Positions 8,879 through 17,775 are shown, counted from the first letter of the stretch. The stretch: 64,000 nt of DNA from Lentibacillus sp. Marseille-P4043 (GCF_900258515.1 NZ_LT984884.1:131246-195245); one strand, 5' to 3'. Notes: generated by a model not told the origin, from the letters alone. Numbers and translations: made by a program.

Positions 8879-10144
8879 TTACCTATCAAGCTGCTGATTT
8901 TTAATATTTTCTAGCCGCGTAAGGCTTTTTTTCTGTTGCTCTAAATCTCTTTTTTTATGCTCTATTCCTTCTTTTCTTTGTTCAAAATCCTTTTTCTCCT
9001 GATCAAGTTCCCTATCTGGTTGTTCCCTTTCCTGCCTCAATAGTTCCCTCTCTTGATTCAATAGCTCCTTCTCTAGTGTTATTAATTCTTTCTCTTGCGC
9101 AAATATCTTCTTTTTCTGTATGAATATTTCCTTCTCCTGCGTAAACACTTTTTTCTCCTCCGTAAGTTCTTCCTCCTTCTCTGTAAATTTCTTTTTCTTC
9201 TCTATAAAATCGTTCTTTTCCGCAGCAAACATCTCTTTCTCCTGTGCGAATAATTCCTTATTACGTTGATACGCCTCTTCGTCCAACACTTGCTTCAACC
9301 TTGATTCATAAGCAAGACGTTGTTCTTCTTCCATACTTAACTCTTCCCAGTTTTGAAATGCTGAACGTAGTGATTTATCCTTCATGGAAATCTCCTCCAG
9401 CTCATTAAATATATCGTCATAAACCTTCCTATTCCTGTGGTCAACCATGCCAAGCATCAAGAGCCACCTTGCCAGCGCATCGTTCCATGGATCAAGTTTA
9501 TCATCTTTCCAATCCCTTATTAACTTAGTCATTTCAATAAAATGAAATTCCATTATATCTGTCAATTTGTATTTATCCTCATCTTCGTACAAATGATATG
9601 TGGTATGCAATCGTTCTGTTTGACTAAACACATCAAAATTAAGAATGTTTATTGAAATAACCGGTCGCAACTCTTTGTAGTCCATATTCTTCTTCAAAAT
9701 ATTGTCATAAATCCTGGACCAATAATATATTGAGCGCTTAACCATATCATATTTATCCGTAAATTGAATCTCTACATTAATCCTTTCTTCAGCATCTGTA
9801 ATAACAAGCAAATCCAATCTAGAAAGTTTATCATCAACATATTCCCTGCCAGATTCTGTATTCATAAATGCAACATCCTTAATTCGGCCTCTATCCGTTT
9901 TCTGAAGAATGGCATTCAGTAACACAACAGTTATATCCTTATTTCTTTCATTTCCAAAAAGCTGTTTGAAAGCATAGTCAATTTTCAAATCCATCAACCG
10001 TTCAAGTGGTACTCGTTTTAGTAGCTTTGTTCTTGTATTCTCTTTTGCTTCTTGTTTGTGTTTATTATAATTTGGAAAATCTTCTCGTACGTTACTTGCA
10101 GTGTATACAGTGGAATTTTCATAGTGTAGTTCAGTTAACGCCAT
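8879..10144 (-). CDS. Rpn-family PD-(D/E)XK nuclease with heptad-repeat tail
   Basis: The 421-residue protein belongs to the Rpn/YhgA-like group (recombination-promoting nuclease/putative transposase). Residues 53-80 (KIDYAFKQLFGN, then VVLLNAIL) are the typical opening. The nuclease core has D111 in RLDLLVIT and E126-x-Q128 in NVEIQF, followed by RSIYYWSRIY. From about residue 290 to 400 the protein is an unbroken series of 7-residue units such as FAQEKEM, FTQEKEI, FAQEKEL and LNQEREL, forming a long coiled coil. Rpn proteins are DNA endonucleases that stimulate RecA-independent recombination. The variable tail is a likely product of 21-base tandem duplication. It stands alone. Confidence 0.85.
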   Translation of the reverse strand: MALTELHYENSTVYTASNVREDFPNYNKHKQEAKENTRTKLLKRVPLERLMDLKIDYAFKQLFGNERNKDITVVLLNAILQKTDRGRIKDVAFMNTESGREYVDDKLSRLDLLVITDAEERINVEIQFTDKYDMVKRSIYYWSRIYDNILKKNMDYKELRPVISINILNFDVFSQTERLHTTYHLYEDEDKYKLTDIMEFHFIEMTKLIRDWKDDKLDPWNDALARWLLMLGMVDHRNRKVYDDIFNELEEISMKDKSLRSAFQNWEELSMEEEQRLAYESRLKQVLDEEAYQRNKELFAQEKEMFAAEKNDFIEKKKKFTEKEEELTEEKKVFTQEKEIFIQKKKIFAQEKELITLEKELLNQERELLRQEREQPDRELDQEKKDFEQRKEGIEHKKRDLEQQKKSLTRLENIKNQQLDR

Positions 10145-10282
10145 ATGAACACGCCCTTTATGTTTATGAGGACTTACTGAGGAGTATTTCTAATCTAATT
10201 ATAGCAGATCCCGATATCACAAACAAGTGTTCCCGTTATCTTATTTTAATCTCCTACCTCATTTGAGATAGAACCTTCAGCA

Positions 10283-10318
10283 AAGGCTAATATCCTAATA
10301 GAGTTGGATATTGGCCTC
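10283..10318 (-). terminator. Intrinsic terminator after the MBL-fold hydrolase
   Basis: GGCTAATATCC pairs with GGATATTGGCC, with a short T-rich tail on the minus strand. It lies about 35 bases past the stop at 10351. Confidence 0.7.
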
Positions 10319-10350
10319 TACTTTATCATCACCATTTCAAATCGTAGCTT

Positions 10351-11151
10351 CTAAATTTCATCCGAAAGAATAGAGGTAATAATATGCAATGAGTCCCATT
10401 CCCCGCCAGATCTTGAAATAATTGAATACTTTTTAGGGAAAATCTTCTCTCTGATTTCAGTTATAGATAGCCTGCTATTATACAAATATTTCACTTCTCC
10501 GCTAAGATTCTCAAGGTAATCCAATTTTTGTTTCAGCATACTTTTCCCGTTCTTTATGTATCCAGCATGACAGCAAAACATCGATCCAACATCATAATTC
10601 AGTACCGCTCGAATGGATTCCATAATCGTTGGAATGGATTCACTGTTCATAATTACTTTTGTTTTCGGTGCAACAAATAGGTCCCCGGAAAATAATGTAC
10701 CTGTTTCTTCATTAAAAAAGGAAACATGATCATCTGCATGACCTGGTGTATATATTACCTTCCACTCATTGTTTGCAGATTGAATCGTATCCCCAAGCGG
10801 CGAAGCTTCAAATCCTTCTCTTTTTCCCCAAAATATTTGCCGGTATTTGGGATAGTTATATTTTTCCGCACAAATTTCAATTCCTTTTTGATGAACATAA
10901 ATAGGAACTTCCCGATTTTCTTGAATCCATGGGGCTGTTCCAGTATGATCCTCATGGCTATGCGTAAGAGCTACGAAATCAAATGAGTGCTTATCATAAA
11001 AAGGAGTTAATTCAGCTTCAAGGCTTTGGGGCCCTGTATCCACTAACATCCCATCTACCAAAAAAGCATATACGGTATTTGCCTTCTTACCGCCCAGCAT
11101 AATATCCATTTTCACACAAGTAACATCTTCTTCTTTCGATACGTGCATCAT
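10351..11151 (-). CDS. Metallo-beta-lactamase-fold hydrolase
   Basis: The likely start is ATG 11151, 9 bases after AGGGGTG; the GTG at 11163 overlaps that ribosome binding site. The product of about 266 residues has the MBL zinc motif THSHEDH, a later YTPGHADDHV, the FSGDLF bridging-Asp motif and CCHAGY, so both metal sites look intact. The closest general resemblance is to the glyoxalase II/YobT-like hydrolases of Bacillaceae. The substrate is unknown. It is a single gene; the spacer upstream carries a paired REP-like element. Confidence 0.85.
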   Translation of the reverse strand: MMHVSKEEDVTCVKMDIMLGGKKANTVYAFLVDGMLVDTGPQSLEAELTPFYDKHSFDFVALTHSHEDHTGTAPWIQENREVPIYVHQKGIEICAEKYNYPKYRQIFWGKREGFEASPLGDTIQSANNEWKVIYTPGHADDHVSFFNEETGTLFSGDLFVAPKTKVIMNSESIPTIMESIRAVLNYDVGSMFCCHAGYIKNGKSMLKQKLDYLENLSGEVKYLYNSRLSITEIREKIFPKKYSIISRSGGEWDSLHIITSILSDEI

Positions 11152-11216
11152 CGATACTTTCACCCCTTCTATAATAATTAGATTCTAGAAAAGTATTGAA
11201 ATCCCTCCTTTTGAAT

Positions 11217-11325
11217 GGGACACGGGAGAATGGGACACGGGGACAGGTTTCTTGTCCCAGGCTGTATAGGCGTAGTGGCAAGGTTAGCGGGTGGGACACC
11301 TAACCTGTCCCCACGTCCCACCACT
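11217..11325. repeat. Paired REP-like element (inverted pair)
   Basis: GGGACACGGGGACAGGTTTC at the left is mirrored by CACCTAACCTGTCCCCACGT at the right, with CTTGTCCCAGGCTG and a short loop between. The unit is nearly identical to the one at 17686-17775. This arrangement of inverted palindromes resembles REP/BIME elements mobilised by Y1 (RAYT) transposases. No such transposase gene is in the window. Confidence 0.8.
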
Positions 11326-11481
11326 GCCAATGATCGTTACCACAGCCGATTCCGAAGCCAAGAAAAACGGACAAGACGGTTTATTTACGACCTGCAGCAG
11401 ACAATGTGGTGATAAAATGAAAAATACCCTTTCAAAAGAGATGAATACTTTTAAAGGGTTTTCGGATACGGAATGATATAG

Positions 11482-11527
11482 GTTTCCCAAATCCCATCTG
11501 TTTTGGGATTTGGGAAACAGATTTTTT
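11482..11527 (+). terminator. Strong orphan terminator-like hairpin on the plus strand
   Basis: GTTTCCCAAATCCCA (11482-11496) pairs perfectly with the inverse ending GGGATTTGGGAAAC (11518), followed by AGATTTTTTA. The U-run is only on the plus strand, yet no recognised plus-strand gene precedes it. Confidence 0.7.
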
Positions 11528-11721
11528 ATCAATAAACCTTTATACATTTTGTTCATGAAATTTATACCTTATTCCATAGAAACTCTAGTTCCAGCTCCTG
11601 GTCACATATCCCTCAAGAACCGGACACGAAAAAGGCGGAGAAGGAGAACAGGTTTAACGTGCCACTTCGCTTTTACCTTGAATTGGGACACTTCCCCGTC
11701 CCCTTATCCATCAACATTTCT

Positions 11722-12678
11722 TCACTCAAAGTTATCAAGCAATGCACGCACTTCATCTGTTGACTCTGTGCTCATCAATCGATTTCTTAATTCACTTGCC
11801 CCTCGAAAGTCACGGACATATATCTTAAAAAAGCGACGTAGAGGCCTGAATGGACGTGGCTCGAATTCTTTTGAATATTTATCATGAAGATCAAGTTGCA
11901 ATCTTAAGAGATCAAGCAATTCCTTACTGTTATGGTCTTTCGGTTGTTTTTCAAAGGCAAATGGATTTTTAAAAACACCACGCCCAATCATAACCCCATC
12001 AACACCATATTGATGAGCGAGTTCTAAGCCAGTTTGACGGTCAGGAATATCTCCATTGATCGTCAAAAGTGTATCTGGTGCCACATGGTCACGAAGTTTC
12101 TTAATCTCCGGAATCAGCTCCCAATGTGCATCTACTTTGCTCATTTCCTTTTTTGTACGAAGATGAATGGAAAGATTAACAATGTCTTGTTGCAATAAAT
12201 GTGTTAGCCAGTCACGCCATTCGTCAACATCCGTGTAACCTAGCCTTGTCTTCACACTTACAGGCAATCCTCCTGCTTTTGCTGCTTGGATAATATCTGC
12301 TGCAACTTCTGGACGACGGATAAGGCCGCATCCCTTCCCTTTGGGTGCCACGTTAGGTGCAGGGCAACCCATATTGATATCCACACCCTTGAACCCTAGT
12401 TTCGCCAAACCAGTACTCATTTCCCGAAAGTATTCTGGCTTATCCCCCCAGATATGGGCCACCATTGGTTGTTCATCTTCTGTAAAAGTCAATCGCCCAC
12501 GTACACTATAGATTCCCTCTGGGTGACAATAACTTTCTGTGTTTGTAAATTCTGTAAAAAACACATCAGGTCTGGCTGCTTCACTTACTACATGGCGAAA
12601 AATAACATTTGTCACATCTTCCATTGGTGCCAGTACAAAAAACGGTCGTGGTAAATCACGCCAAAAATTATCTATCAT
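11722..12678 (-). CDS. dus: tRNA-dihydrouridine synthase
   Basis: This FMN enzyme reduces uridines in the tRNA D-loop. The 318-residue protein has the N-terminal barrel strand with LAPMEDVTN, the catalytic Cys in [18 protein letters not shown] (around residue 103), VSVKTRLGY, and the phosphate-binding [14 protein letters not shown]. It is closer to the second Bacillus Dus paralogue (YfjN-like) than to DusB beside folB. The start is ATG 12678 with GAGAGG 8 bases upstream; an in-frame TTG two codons earlier is unlikely. It stands alone. Confidence 0.92.
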   Translation of the reverse strand: MIDNFWRDLPRPFFVLAPMEDVTNVIFRHVVSEAARPDVFFTEFTNTESYCHPEGIYSVRGRLTFTEDEQPMVAHIWGDKPEYFREMSTGLAKLGFKGVDINMGCPAPNVAPKGKGCGLIRRPEVAADIIQAAKAGGLPVSVKTRLGYTDVDEWRDWLTHLLQQDIVNLSIHLRTKKEMSKVDAHWELIPEIKKLRDHVAPDTLLTINGDIPDRQTGLELAHQYGVDGVMIGRGVFKNPFAFEKQPKDHNSKELLDLLRLQLDLHDKYSKEFEPRPFRPLRRFFKIYVRDFRGASELRNRLMSTESTDEVRALLDNFE

Positions 12679-13119
12679 ATTCAAAACCTCTCATTATGGG
12701 ACTCCAGGTCAAACCCTTGTCCCCAAAATAAAAAGCAAAGATGTCCCTGCTTCATTTTTACTTATCCCAAGCTTAAGTACTTTTTATCAAACTAAAGTAA
12801 ATCTTGACCATTATACATTTTAATATTATTAAATAAAAAGTGCAAAGAAATTTTAAGTAAGAGGAAATGATTGGAGACAGAGGAGCAGATACATTGCTGT
12901 TAATTTCCAATTCGTATATAAAGGAAAGTTTGAGGCCCATCTTAATATAAACCTTTTGTTCCGCCATAACCTAAAAAGCCTAAACCCTCTAATTTTATGA
13001 GGAATTAGGCGTTTGGTCTTCCACGAAAGCACCTTTTATGGAAGAAACTTATTGAAGGATTTTTTTATTGATAAGACCACTGCCTTTGTTTCAATTAATA
13101 TCCAATTGCAACTTCTTAA
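12679..13119. other. Intergenic region
   Basis: Contents: a decayed REP-like string near 12700-12725, a plus-strand promoter-like pair (TTGACC near 12808 and TATTAA 17 bases on) with no recognised gene behind it, the minus-strand terminator at 12973-13010, and a second hairpin (TCTTCCA with TGGAAGA) near 13017-13047. I identify no coding sequence. Confidence 0.4.
12973..13010 (-). terminator. Intrinsic terminator after the NSS symporter segment
   Basis: GCCTAA plus CCTC pair with GAGG plus TTAGGC, followed by TTTTTAGG on the minus strand. It ends transcripts coming through the symporter and the truncated decarboxylase. Confidence 0.75.
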
Positions 13120-13428
13120 CTAGATATCAGTTATGAGGGGGGCTGCATTGGCTACATAGTTTCTATTGACATACCTTTGCCCTTCTACCAATTTTAGAAG
13201 CTTTTGAATCACTTTTTCCATAGAAATACCCGTTTTCGGAACGTCTGCCTTTTGAATAATGCGATTATAGTAATCCTCCGTATACTCAGGCATGTCCCCT
13301 AACGTTAGTTTGTTAGGATCCTTTAATTCATCTATTTTCGTTAAAATCGTCTTAAAGTAGGACAATAATTCCTCTCTTTGAAAGTCATTCCCATCCATAC
13401 TAGGAAACAATTTTTGTATTTCCTTCAT
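13120..13428 (-). pseudogene. Truncated PLP-dependent decarboxylase (N-terminal fragment)
   Basis: This 102-residue frame has its own AAGGAGG-type ribosome binding site. It matches the beginning of group II pyridoxal-phosphate decarboxylases (glutamate/tyrosine/aspartate type): LFPSMDGND at the start, then VEGQRYVNRNYVANAAPL, the segment that normally leads into the large PLP domain. Here the frame ends five residues later at a TAG, and the following DNA is unrelated. The PLP lysine and the whole catalytic domain, more than 400 residues, are missing, so it cannot be an active decarboxylase. It follows the symporter gene closely, suggesting a former transporter-decarboxylase pair. Confidence 0.7.
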
Positions 13429-13464
13429 TATTTGACCTCCTTGATGTCTGTACTAAAAGTAGTT

Positions 13465-14829
13465 TTATTTAAAGAAACTTAGAATCCAGTCAGATAGCCC
13501 TGCTGCATCTAAGAAAACAATGATGATAGCGATTGGAACGATGTATTTTAAAAGAAAATAACAGATGTAAAAGAATACGTATCCTATATTCGATCCTTGT
13601 TTTAATTCGTTAAACAAATCTTCTTTTGAAATTTTCCAGGATACAAAAATTGAAATTAATAAGGCACCTAAAGGCATTAAAATATTACTGACTGCATAAT
13701 CCATCAAATCAAAAATCGTCTTATTAAAGAACTGGACATTTGCTAATACACCGTACGAAAGACAGGCTGGGACCCCAACAATAAATATAAGAATACCAAT
13801 CACCCAAGTACTTTTCTTGCGTTTACTCGGATCATTTTTAGTAACTGCCGCCACAATAATTTGAATCATAGAAAATGCTGAAGTGAAAGCAGCAAATAAA
13901 AATAATATTAAAAACGCCAAAAAGAATAGCATTCCATAAGGCATTTGTTCAAACACGGCCGGTAAAACAGCGAATATTAAAACAGGTCCAGCATCCGGTT
14001 CAATCCCAAATGAAAAAACCCCTGGGAAAATGGCTAATCCTGCCAATAAAGCAATGACAATATTTAAGATAATGATAGAAATTGCTGACCGAGGTAGATT
14101 TTGCGTCTTAGGTAAATAAGAAGCATATGTAAGCATTACCGAAACACCTAATGACAGCGTAAAGAATGCTTGTCCAAGTGCAAATAAGATACTCTCAGAA
14201 GTCAACTTTGAAAAATCTGGTACTAGCAGAAATTTCACACCTTCAATCGCACCATCTAGGCTCAAGGAACGAATCACTAATATCAAAAATAAAAAAACTA
14301 AGGCTGGCATCATGACTTTACTTGCTGATTCAATACCTTTTTGAATACCTTGAGAAACGACAAGAATTGTGATGAGCATAAAAACAAGCTGGGCCGCAAT
14401 CACGGAAAACGGGTTAGAAATAATTTTGCCAAATAGCTCCCCATACTGATCCTGCGTCAATCCATTTAATTCGCCGCTCAAAGTTTTAACAATGTATAAA
14501 ATGATCCATCCACCTACAACACTGTAAAACGATAGAAGTACAAAGCTTGTAAAGACACCGAGTTTCCCTATAATATTCCACTTCTTTGATGCTAGTTTGC
14601 CATATGTTTGTACAGGATCACTTTGGCCCATTCTTCCTATCATAAATTCTCCTAATAATAAGGGCATTCCCAAAACTAGTGTGAAAGCTAAAAATATGAA
14701 TAAGAAAGCTCCCCCACCACCAGTTCCGGCAACATAAGGGAATTTCCAAATAGCCCCAAGCCCTATCGCCGAACCAGCTGCTGCTAAAATAAATCCTATT
14801 TTTGATCTCCATTGCTCTTGTTGTGACAT
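13465..14829 (-). CDS. Neurotransmitter:sodium symporter (NSS/SNF family)
   Basis: The 454-residue membrane protein has the NSS signature at its N-terminus ([19 protein letters not shown]), with the unwound first helix that binds Na+ and substrate, and 11-12 predicted helices in a LeuT-like fold. These carriers move amino acids or related amines with Na+. The truncated PLP decarboxylase next to it hints that the substrate was the amino acid it decarboxylated, perhaps glutamate, tyrosine or aspartate; this is inference. The start is ATG 14829. No MetS-like small subunit frame is seen after it. Confidence 0.93.
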   Translation of the reverse strand: MSQQEQWRSKIGFILAAAGSAIGLGAIWKFPYVAGTGGGGAFLFIFLAFTLVLGMPLLLGEFMIGRMGQSDPVQTYGKLASKKWNIIGKLGVFTSFVLLSFYSVVGGWIILYIVKTLSGELNGLTQDQYGELFGKIISNPFSVIAAQLVFMLITILVVSQGIQKGIESASKVMMPALVFLFLILVIRSLSLDGAIEGVKFLLVPDFSKLTSESILFALGQAFFTLSLGVSVMLTYASYLPKTQNLPRSAISIIILNIVIALLAGLAIFPGVFSFGIEPDAGPVLIFAVLPAVFEQMPYGMLFFLAFLILFLFAAFTSAFSMIQIIVAAVTKNDPSKRKKSTWVIGILIFIVGVPACLSYGVLANVQFFNKTIFDLMDYAVSNILMPLGALLISIFVSWKISKEDLFNELKQGSNIGYVFFYICYFLLKYIVPIAIIIVFLDAAGLSDWILSFFK

Positions 14830-14931
14830 TACTACTCCCTTTCCGATTGAATACCATTCCTTCTACAACAACTGCTGTTTTTGAAAGATTTTTATAAAAA
14901 ATGATTTTCACACCTATAAAGTTACAAATGA

Positions 14932-14966
14932 AAGCTTCTCACAAGTTTGATCAACTTATGAGAAGC
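14932..14966 (-). terminator. Terminator of the STAS/GNAT/chemotaxis receptor operon
   Basis: GCTTCTCA (14934-14941) pairs with TGAGAAGC (14959-14966), with a T-rich tail on the minus strand. It is about 70 bases past the receptor stop. Confidence 0.7.
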
Positions 14967-15032
14967 ATTCTTATCTATATCAACGATCTTTATGCTGTTC
15001 GACTGATCTTATCTTCCACCGCTTGATCCATC

Positions 15033-16184
15033 TTAAGCTTCCTCTGTTCCAGCACCATCTAATAGTATATTGTTGACGTCATTTCTTAATTCTGAAAGGC
15101 TCTTTGCTTCCTGAACTAATTTTTGTATTGTATCTAGCTCATCATCACTAATTTCTACAAGTTCCTCGAACATTTCAACAGATTCCTGAGAGATAGAAGT
15201 TATCTCTACCATTGATGCCATTATCTGCTGAGAAGCAGAAGATAATTCTTCTGTACTTGCAGAAGAATTTGCATTGTTTTCAGCAATAATCTTTGTAGCA
15301 GATAGAATCTTTTCAAACATAGTTCCAATCTCTTCAACGGTCGTATTTGCATCTTTAAATTCTTCTATTCCCTGTTGCATCGAATTAACTACTATTTCCG
15401 TTTCTCCTTGTATATTCTTTACAATATCTGATACTTCAGAAGAAGACTGACGAGATTGTTCAGCCAATTTTCGTACCTCGTCGGCAACAACCGCAAAGCC
15501 TTTACCGTGCTCACCTGCACGTGCTGCTTCTATTGTCGCATTCAATGCCAATAGATTGATTTGTTCTGAAATCCCTGTAATCACTTTTACAATCGTATCG
15601 ATTTCGTGAGAACTTTCTCCAAGTTTATTTATTGCACCAAATGTTGTATTTACCGTTTGATTAAACTGCCCCATTTTCTCCAAAGAATCTTTTAGCTTTA
15701 CATTTCCTTCTTGCGTCAATTCTAAGGTAGTATTCGATTGTTCCGAAATTTGATTTGACCTCACCGAAAGATCTTCGATAGACTGTGTCATTTCTTCCAT
15801 AGACATTGTACTTTCTTCTGTAGCTACTAATTGTTTCTTTAATCCTCTACCTACCTCATCGATTGCTGCTCTTACAATATCGGCTTTCTCGGTTGCGTAT
15901 TCACCGACTTCAGCAAGATTTTCTCCTTTTTTATGAACACTTGTTGAAAATGAATGAAACTTCTCCCTTACATGGCCAAAGAATTCGATTAGTTGATTAA
16001 ATACAGTATGATCGGCGCTTTTTTCATCAACTTTACTACCGATATTACCTGCCGATATTTCTCTCATTCCATTTAAGATTTCTTTATTTATATGGGGTTG
16101 ATGCTTCAGTGAAAAATATTGATAAGCAAAATACACTGTTGTCCCCAATAAGATAACAATAATAACTAACATTATGGCTTCCAT
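15033..16184 (-). CDS. Chemotaxis receptor with no extracellular domain
   Basis: The 383-residue protein starts with one membrane helix (about residues 4-24) and goes straight into a cytoplasmic region ([15 protein letters not shown], a HAMP-like start), then the receptor coiled coil. The conserved tip is present ([16 protein letters not shown], then [16 protein letters not shown]). No outside ligand domain exists, so it must sense an internal or membrane signal. It is the third gene of an operon with the GNAT-like and STAS-like genes, 53 bases after the former, and lies downstream of the cyclic di-GMP-I riboswitch at 17493-17577. That context suggests a link between c-di-GMP level and taxis. 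Confidence 0.92.
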   Translation of the reverse strand: MEAIMLVIIVILLGTTVYFAYQYFSLKHQPHINKEILNGMREISAGNIGSKVDEKSADHTVFNQLIEFFGHVREKFHSFSTSVHKKGENLAEVGEYATEKADIVRAAIDEVGRGLKKQLVATEESTMSMEEMTQSIEDLSVRSNQISEQSNTTLELTQEGNVKLKDSLEKMGQFNQTVNTTFGAINKLGESSHEIDTIVKVITGISEQINLLALNATIEAARAGEHGKGFAVVADEVRKLAEQSRQSSSEVSDIVKNIQGETEIVVNSMQQGIEEFKDANTTVEEIGTMFEKILSATKIIAENNANSSASTEELSSASQQIMASMVEITSISQESVEMFEELVEISDDELDTIQKLVQEAKSLSELRNDVNNILLDGAGTEEA

Positions 16185-16237
16185 GATTAATAAATCCCCT
16201 GCTTTTTTATTATTTGATTCGATCTATAATGAAAATC

Positions 16238-16948
16238 TTAAAGTTCCCTAATCAATACATAAGTTCCATCGGCTGTATTTAAAGGAATATCATTCAACCT
16301 ACTATTATCTTGATATTTATGAACAATATAATTTCCTTCAACATCTGTGTATTTCTTCATATTATGATACTTTTCCAAAACACGTATCGATTTCGGATTT
16401 GTCGCTTCAACCAAAACAGCCTTCAACCCTTGCGAAGATGCCTTTGTTATCAGTCTATTTCCTAATTGCTGAATAATTTCGTGACGGTTATGTTCAGCTG
16501 TTACCCCTATCATGAATAGGTGGAATATCTCTCCGTCATTAAGTTCTTTTCCGTTTCGTTCTTTATAATCCTCCAAGAAGCGTTTATCCACATCTTCCAA
16601 AGCATGCACAATAACATTCATATCATAAAAAGAACCTTCAAATACATCTTCCCCGATAATCTCTGGCGCATTTGTATCACCGGCAAAGACACCGACAACC
16701 TCATTATTACTATCTTGAGCGACTGCGCAGTATCCCTGATCAACTATAGTGTTTAAATAATCCTTGGTAAACTCGAAGAAATCTTCATAATTTATATTTA
16801 ACTGACCTACCATCGGTTCCTGTACCCATTTGCCTGAAACATCCACTCCAACAAATGAACGTGCTAGACACTCAGCTGCTCTCTGAATTAAATCTGTTTG
16901 TTCCTTCGTTATAATTTCGTATGTATATAACTCTAATGTTGTTTGCAC
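16238..16948 (-). CDS. GNAT-fold acetyltransferase-like protein
   Basis: The 236-residue protein begins at GTG 16948 after AAGGAAGT. The fold of GCN5-related N-acetyltransferases is recognisable: an N-terminal helix with AAECLARSFVG, a central strand pair around YCAVAQDSNNEVVGVFAGD, a strand FHLFMIGVTAEHNRHEIIQQLGNRLI with the acetyl-CoA-binding bend, and VLVEATNPKSIRVLEKYHNMK. The usual Q/RxxGxG/A loop is altered to NRHEIIQQLG. Substrate unknown. It is the middle gene of the riboswitch-led operon, 48 bases after the STAS-like gene. It could modify a protein partner of the receptor, which is inference. Confidence 0.75.
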   Translation of the reverse strand: MQTTLELYTYEIITKEQTDLIQRAAECLARSFVGVDVSGKWVQEPMVGQLNINYEDFFEFTKDYLNTIVDQGYCAVAQDSNNEVVGVFAGDTNAPEIIGEDVFEGSFYDMNVIVHALEDVDKRFLEDYKERNGKELNDGEIFHLFMIGVTAEHNRHEIIQQLGNRLITKASSQGLKAVLVEATNPKSIRVLEKYHNMKKYTDVEGNYIVHKYQDNSRLNDIPLNTADGTYVLIREL

Positions 16949-16996
16949 TTATTAACTTCCTTTCACATTTAAAAATTCCTAATTAGAAACCTAACA

Positions 16997-17365
16997 TTAC
17001 ACAGAACGAGGTACATCATCGACAATTGTACCTGAGAAATCTATTCTTTCAAGTACATTCCTAATTTGCACTTGAGCAATCTTAGATGAAGGATTTACTA
17101 CAAGGACATCCTTAAAACCCAAGGTGGAATAAAATTGCATCGTTTCTTCCAACTGTGGTACCACTTTTGATGGAACCGGCGTTTGGTAAGTTGCATCGAC
17201 AACAAATGTATAATTTTGTCTTGATACTTTATTAATTGTATCCTGTAAATCTGTCATATAACCTTCTACATCTTCCTCTCTCATCAATCCATGCACCTGT
17301 ACATGTACTTCCTTGACGGGTTCATTTACCGCCATTTTATATTTCTTTTTATCTACAACTATCAT
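16997..17365 (-). CDS. STAS/SpoIIAA-like small protein
   Basis: The 122-residue protein starts at ATG 17365 with a strong AAAGGAGG site. Its layout fits a STAS or SpoIIAA-like fold: strand (KEVHVQVHG), helix (DVEGYMTDLQDTINKV), strand (YTFVVDATYQT), helix (LEETMQFYSTLGF), strand (KDVLVVNP), helix. No clear phosphorylatable Ser/Thr of the anti-anti-sigma type is obvious to me, although a DA-T segment occurs after the central strand. First gene of the operon, directly downstream of the riboswitch terminator. Function unknown; a partner-binding role beside the GNAT-like protein and receptor is plausible. Confidence 0.65.
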   Translation of the reverse strand: MIVVDKKKYKMAVNEPVKEVHVQVHGLMREEDVEGYMTDLQDTINKVSRQNYTFVVDATYQTPVPSKVVPQLEETMQFYSTLGFKDVLVVNPSSKIAQVQIRNVLERIDFSGTIVDDVPRSV

Positions 17366-17439
17366 CTCTAATCCTCCTTTTTTCCTATAATCCGCTACAT
17401 TTCGTTGTTGCAGTTTGTATGGTTTTTTCGTAAGAGCAT

Positions 17440-17476
17440 AAAAAAAGACTATCCCATATGTAGACAGGGATAACCA
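17440..17476 (-). terminator. Terminator of the c-di-GMP riboswitch
   Basis: On the minus strand TTATCCC pairs with GGGATAG, followed directly by TCTTTTTTT. It lies 16 bases after the aptamer and 75 bases before the STAS-like start codon, so it can decide whether the operon is read. The sense of control (on or off with ligand) cannot be read safely by eye. Confidence 0.82.
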
Positions 17477-17492
17477 AATAATCCTTCACATA

Positions 17493-17577
17493 ATACTGGC
17501 AACCCGACTATCATTATCCATAGGGATTTTAGACTCGTAGCTTTGTGTCCTTACCTTTCGATAAGTTTACCTTTTTC
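17493..17577 (-). promoter_or_regulatory. Cyclic di-GMP-I (GEMM-I) riboswitch aptamer
   Basis: Read on the minus strand, the aptamer opens with AAAGGTAAAC, then a perfect 6-bp stem CTTATC/GGTAAG closed by a GAAA tetraloop, then GGACACAAAGC, the family's near-invariant core. A second stem follows (CGAGTCTAA, inner ATCC/GGAT hairpin, GATAGTCGGG), ending in GGGTTGCC. Order, tetraloop and core sequences all match the GEMM-I class that binds cyclic di-GMP. It sits between a consensus promoter and a terminator, ahead of the STAS, GNAT and chemotaxis receptor genes. Confidence 0.93.
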
Positions 17578-17625
17578 AATTTTTATAAACATAGGACTAA
17601 ACTCATGCTCATATATTACTATATC

Positions 17626-17654
17626 ATTATAAACATTTTGTCGATTTTTGTCGA
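17626..17654 (-). promoter_or_regulatory. Sigma-A promoter of the c-di-GMP-controlled operon
   Basis: On the minus strand TCGACA (17649-17654), a 17-base spacer and a perfect TATAAT (17626-17631). Transcription would begin near 17619, about 40 bases ahead of the aptamer. Confidence 0.8.
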
Positions 17655-17685
17655 TTATAGAGTTTTTTTCCAAAATTGGATATAT

Positions 17686-17775
17686 GGGACGCGGGGACAG
17701 GTTTCTTGTCCCAGGCTGAATTGGCATAGTGGCAAGCTTGCCGCGCGGGACACCTAACCTGTCCCCACGTCCCGC
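17686..17775. repeat. Paired REP-like element (inverted pair)
   Basis: GGGACGCGGGGACAGGTTTC is mirrored by CACCTAACCTGTCCCCACGT, with GGCATAGTGGCAAG in the loop. It is nearly the same as the unit at 11217-11325 and lies just upstream of the riboswitch promoter. Confidence 0.8.

Larger units (their letters stand above)
11152..11721. other. Intergenic region rich in repeats and hairpins
   Basis: This spacer of about 570 bases holds the paired REP-like element (11217-11325), a weak hairpin (AAAAATACCCTTT with AAAGGGTTTTC, about 11423-11463), the strong plus-strand terminator-like hairpin at 11482-11527, and a decayed REP-like copy near 11688-11710. Short open frames across it start inside the repeats, and I do not support any as genes. 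Confidence 0.55.

Noticed and set aside
11291-11476. A 61-codon plus-strand frame ending before the orphan terminator
   Set aside because: Its start lies inside the REP-like repeat and it has no ribosome binding site; only the transcript possibility is kept as a finding.
12773-12967. A 64-codon minus-strand frame before the dihydrouridine synthase gene
   Set aside because: No good ribosome binding site and no recognisable family. The composition is typical of AT-rich spacer.
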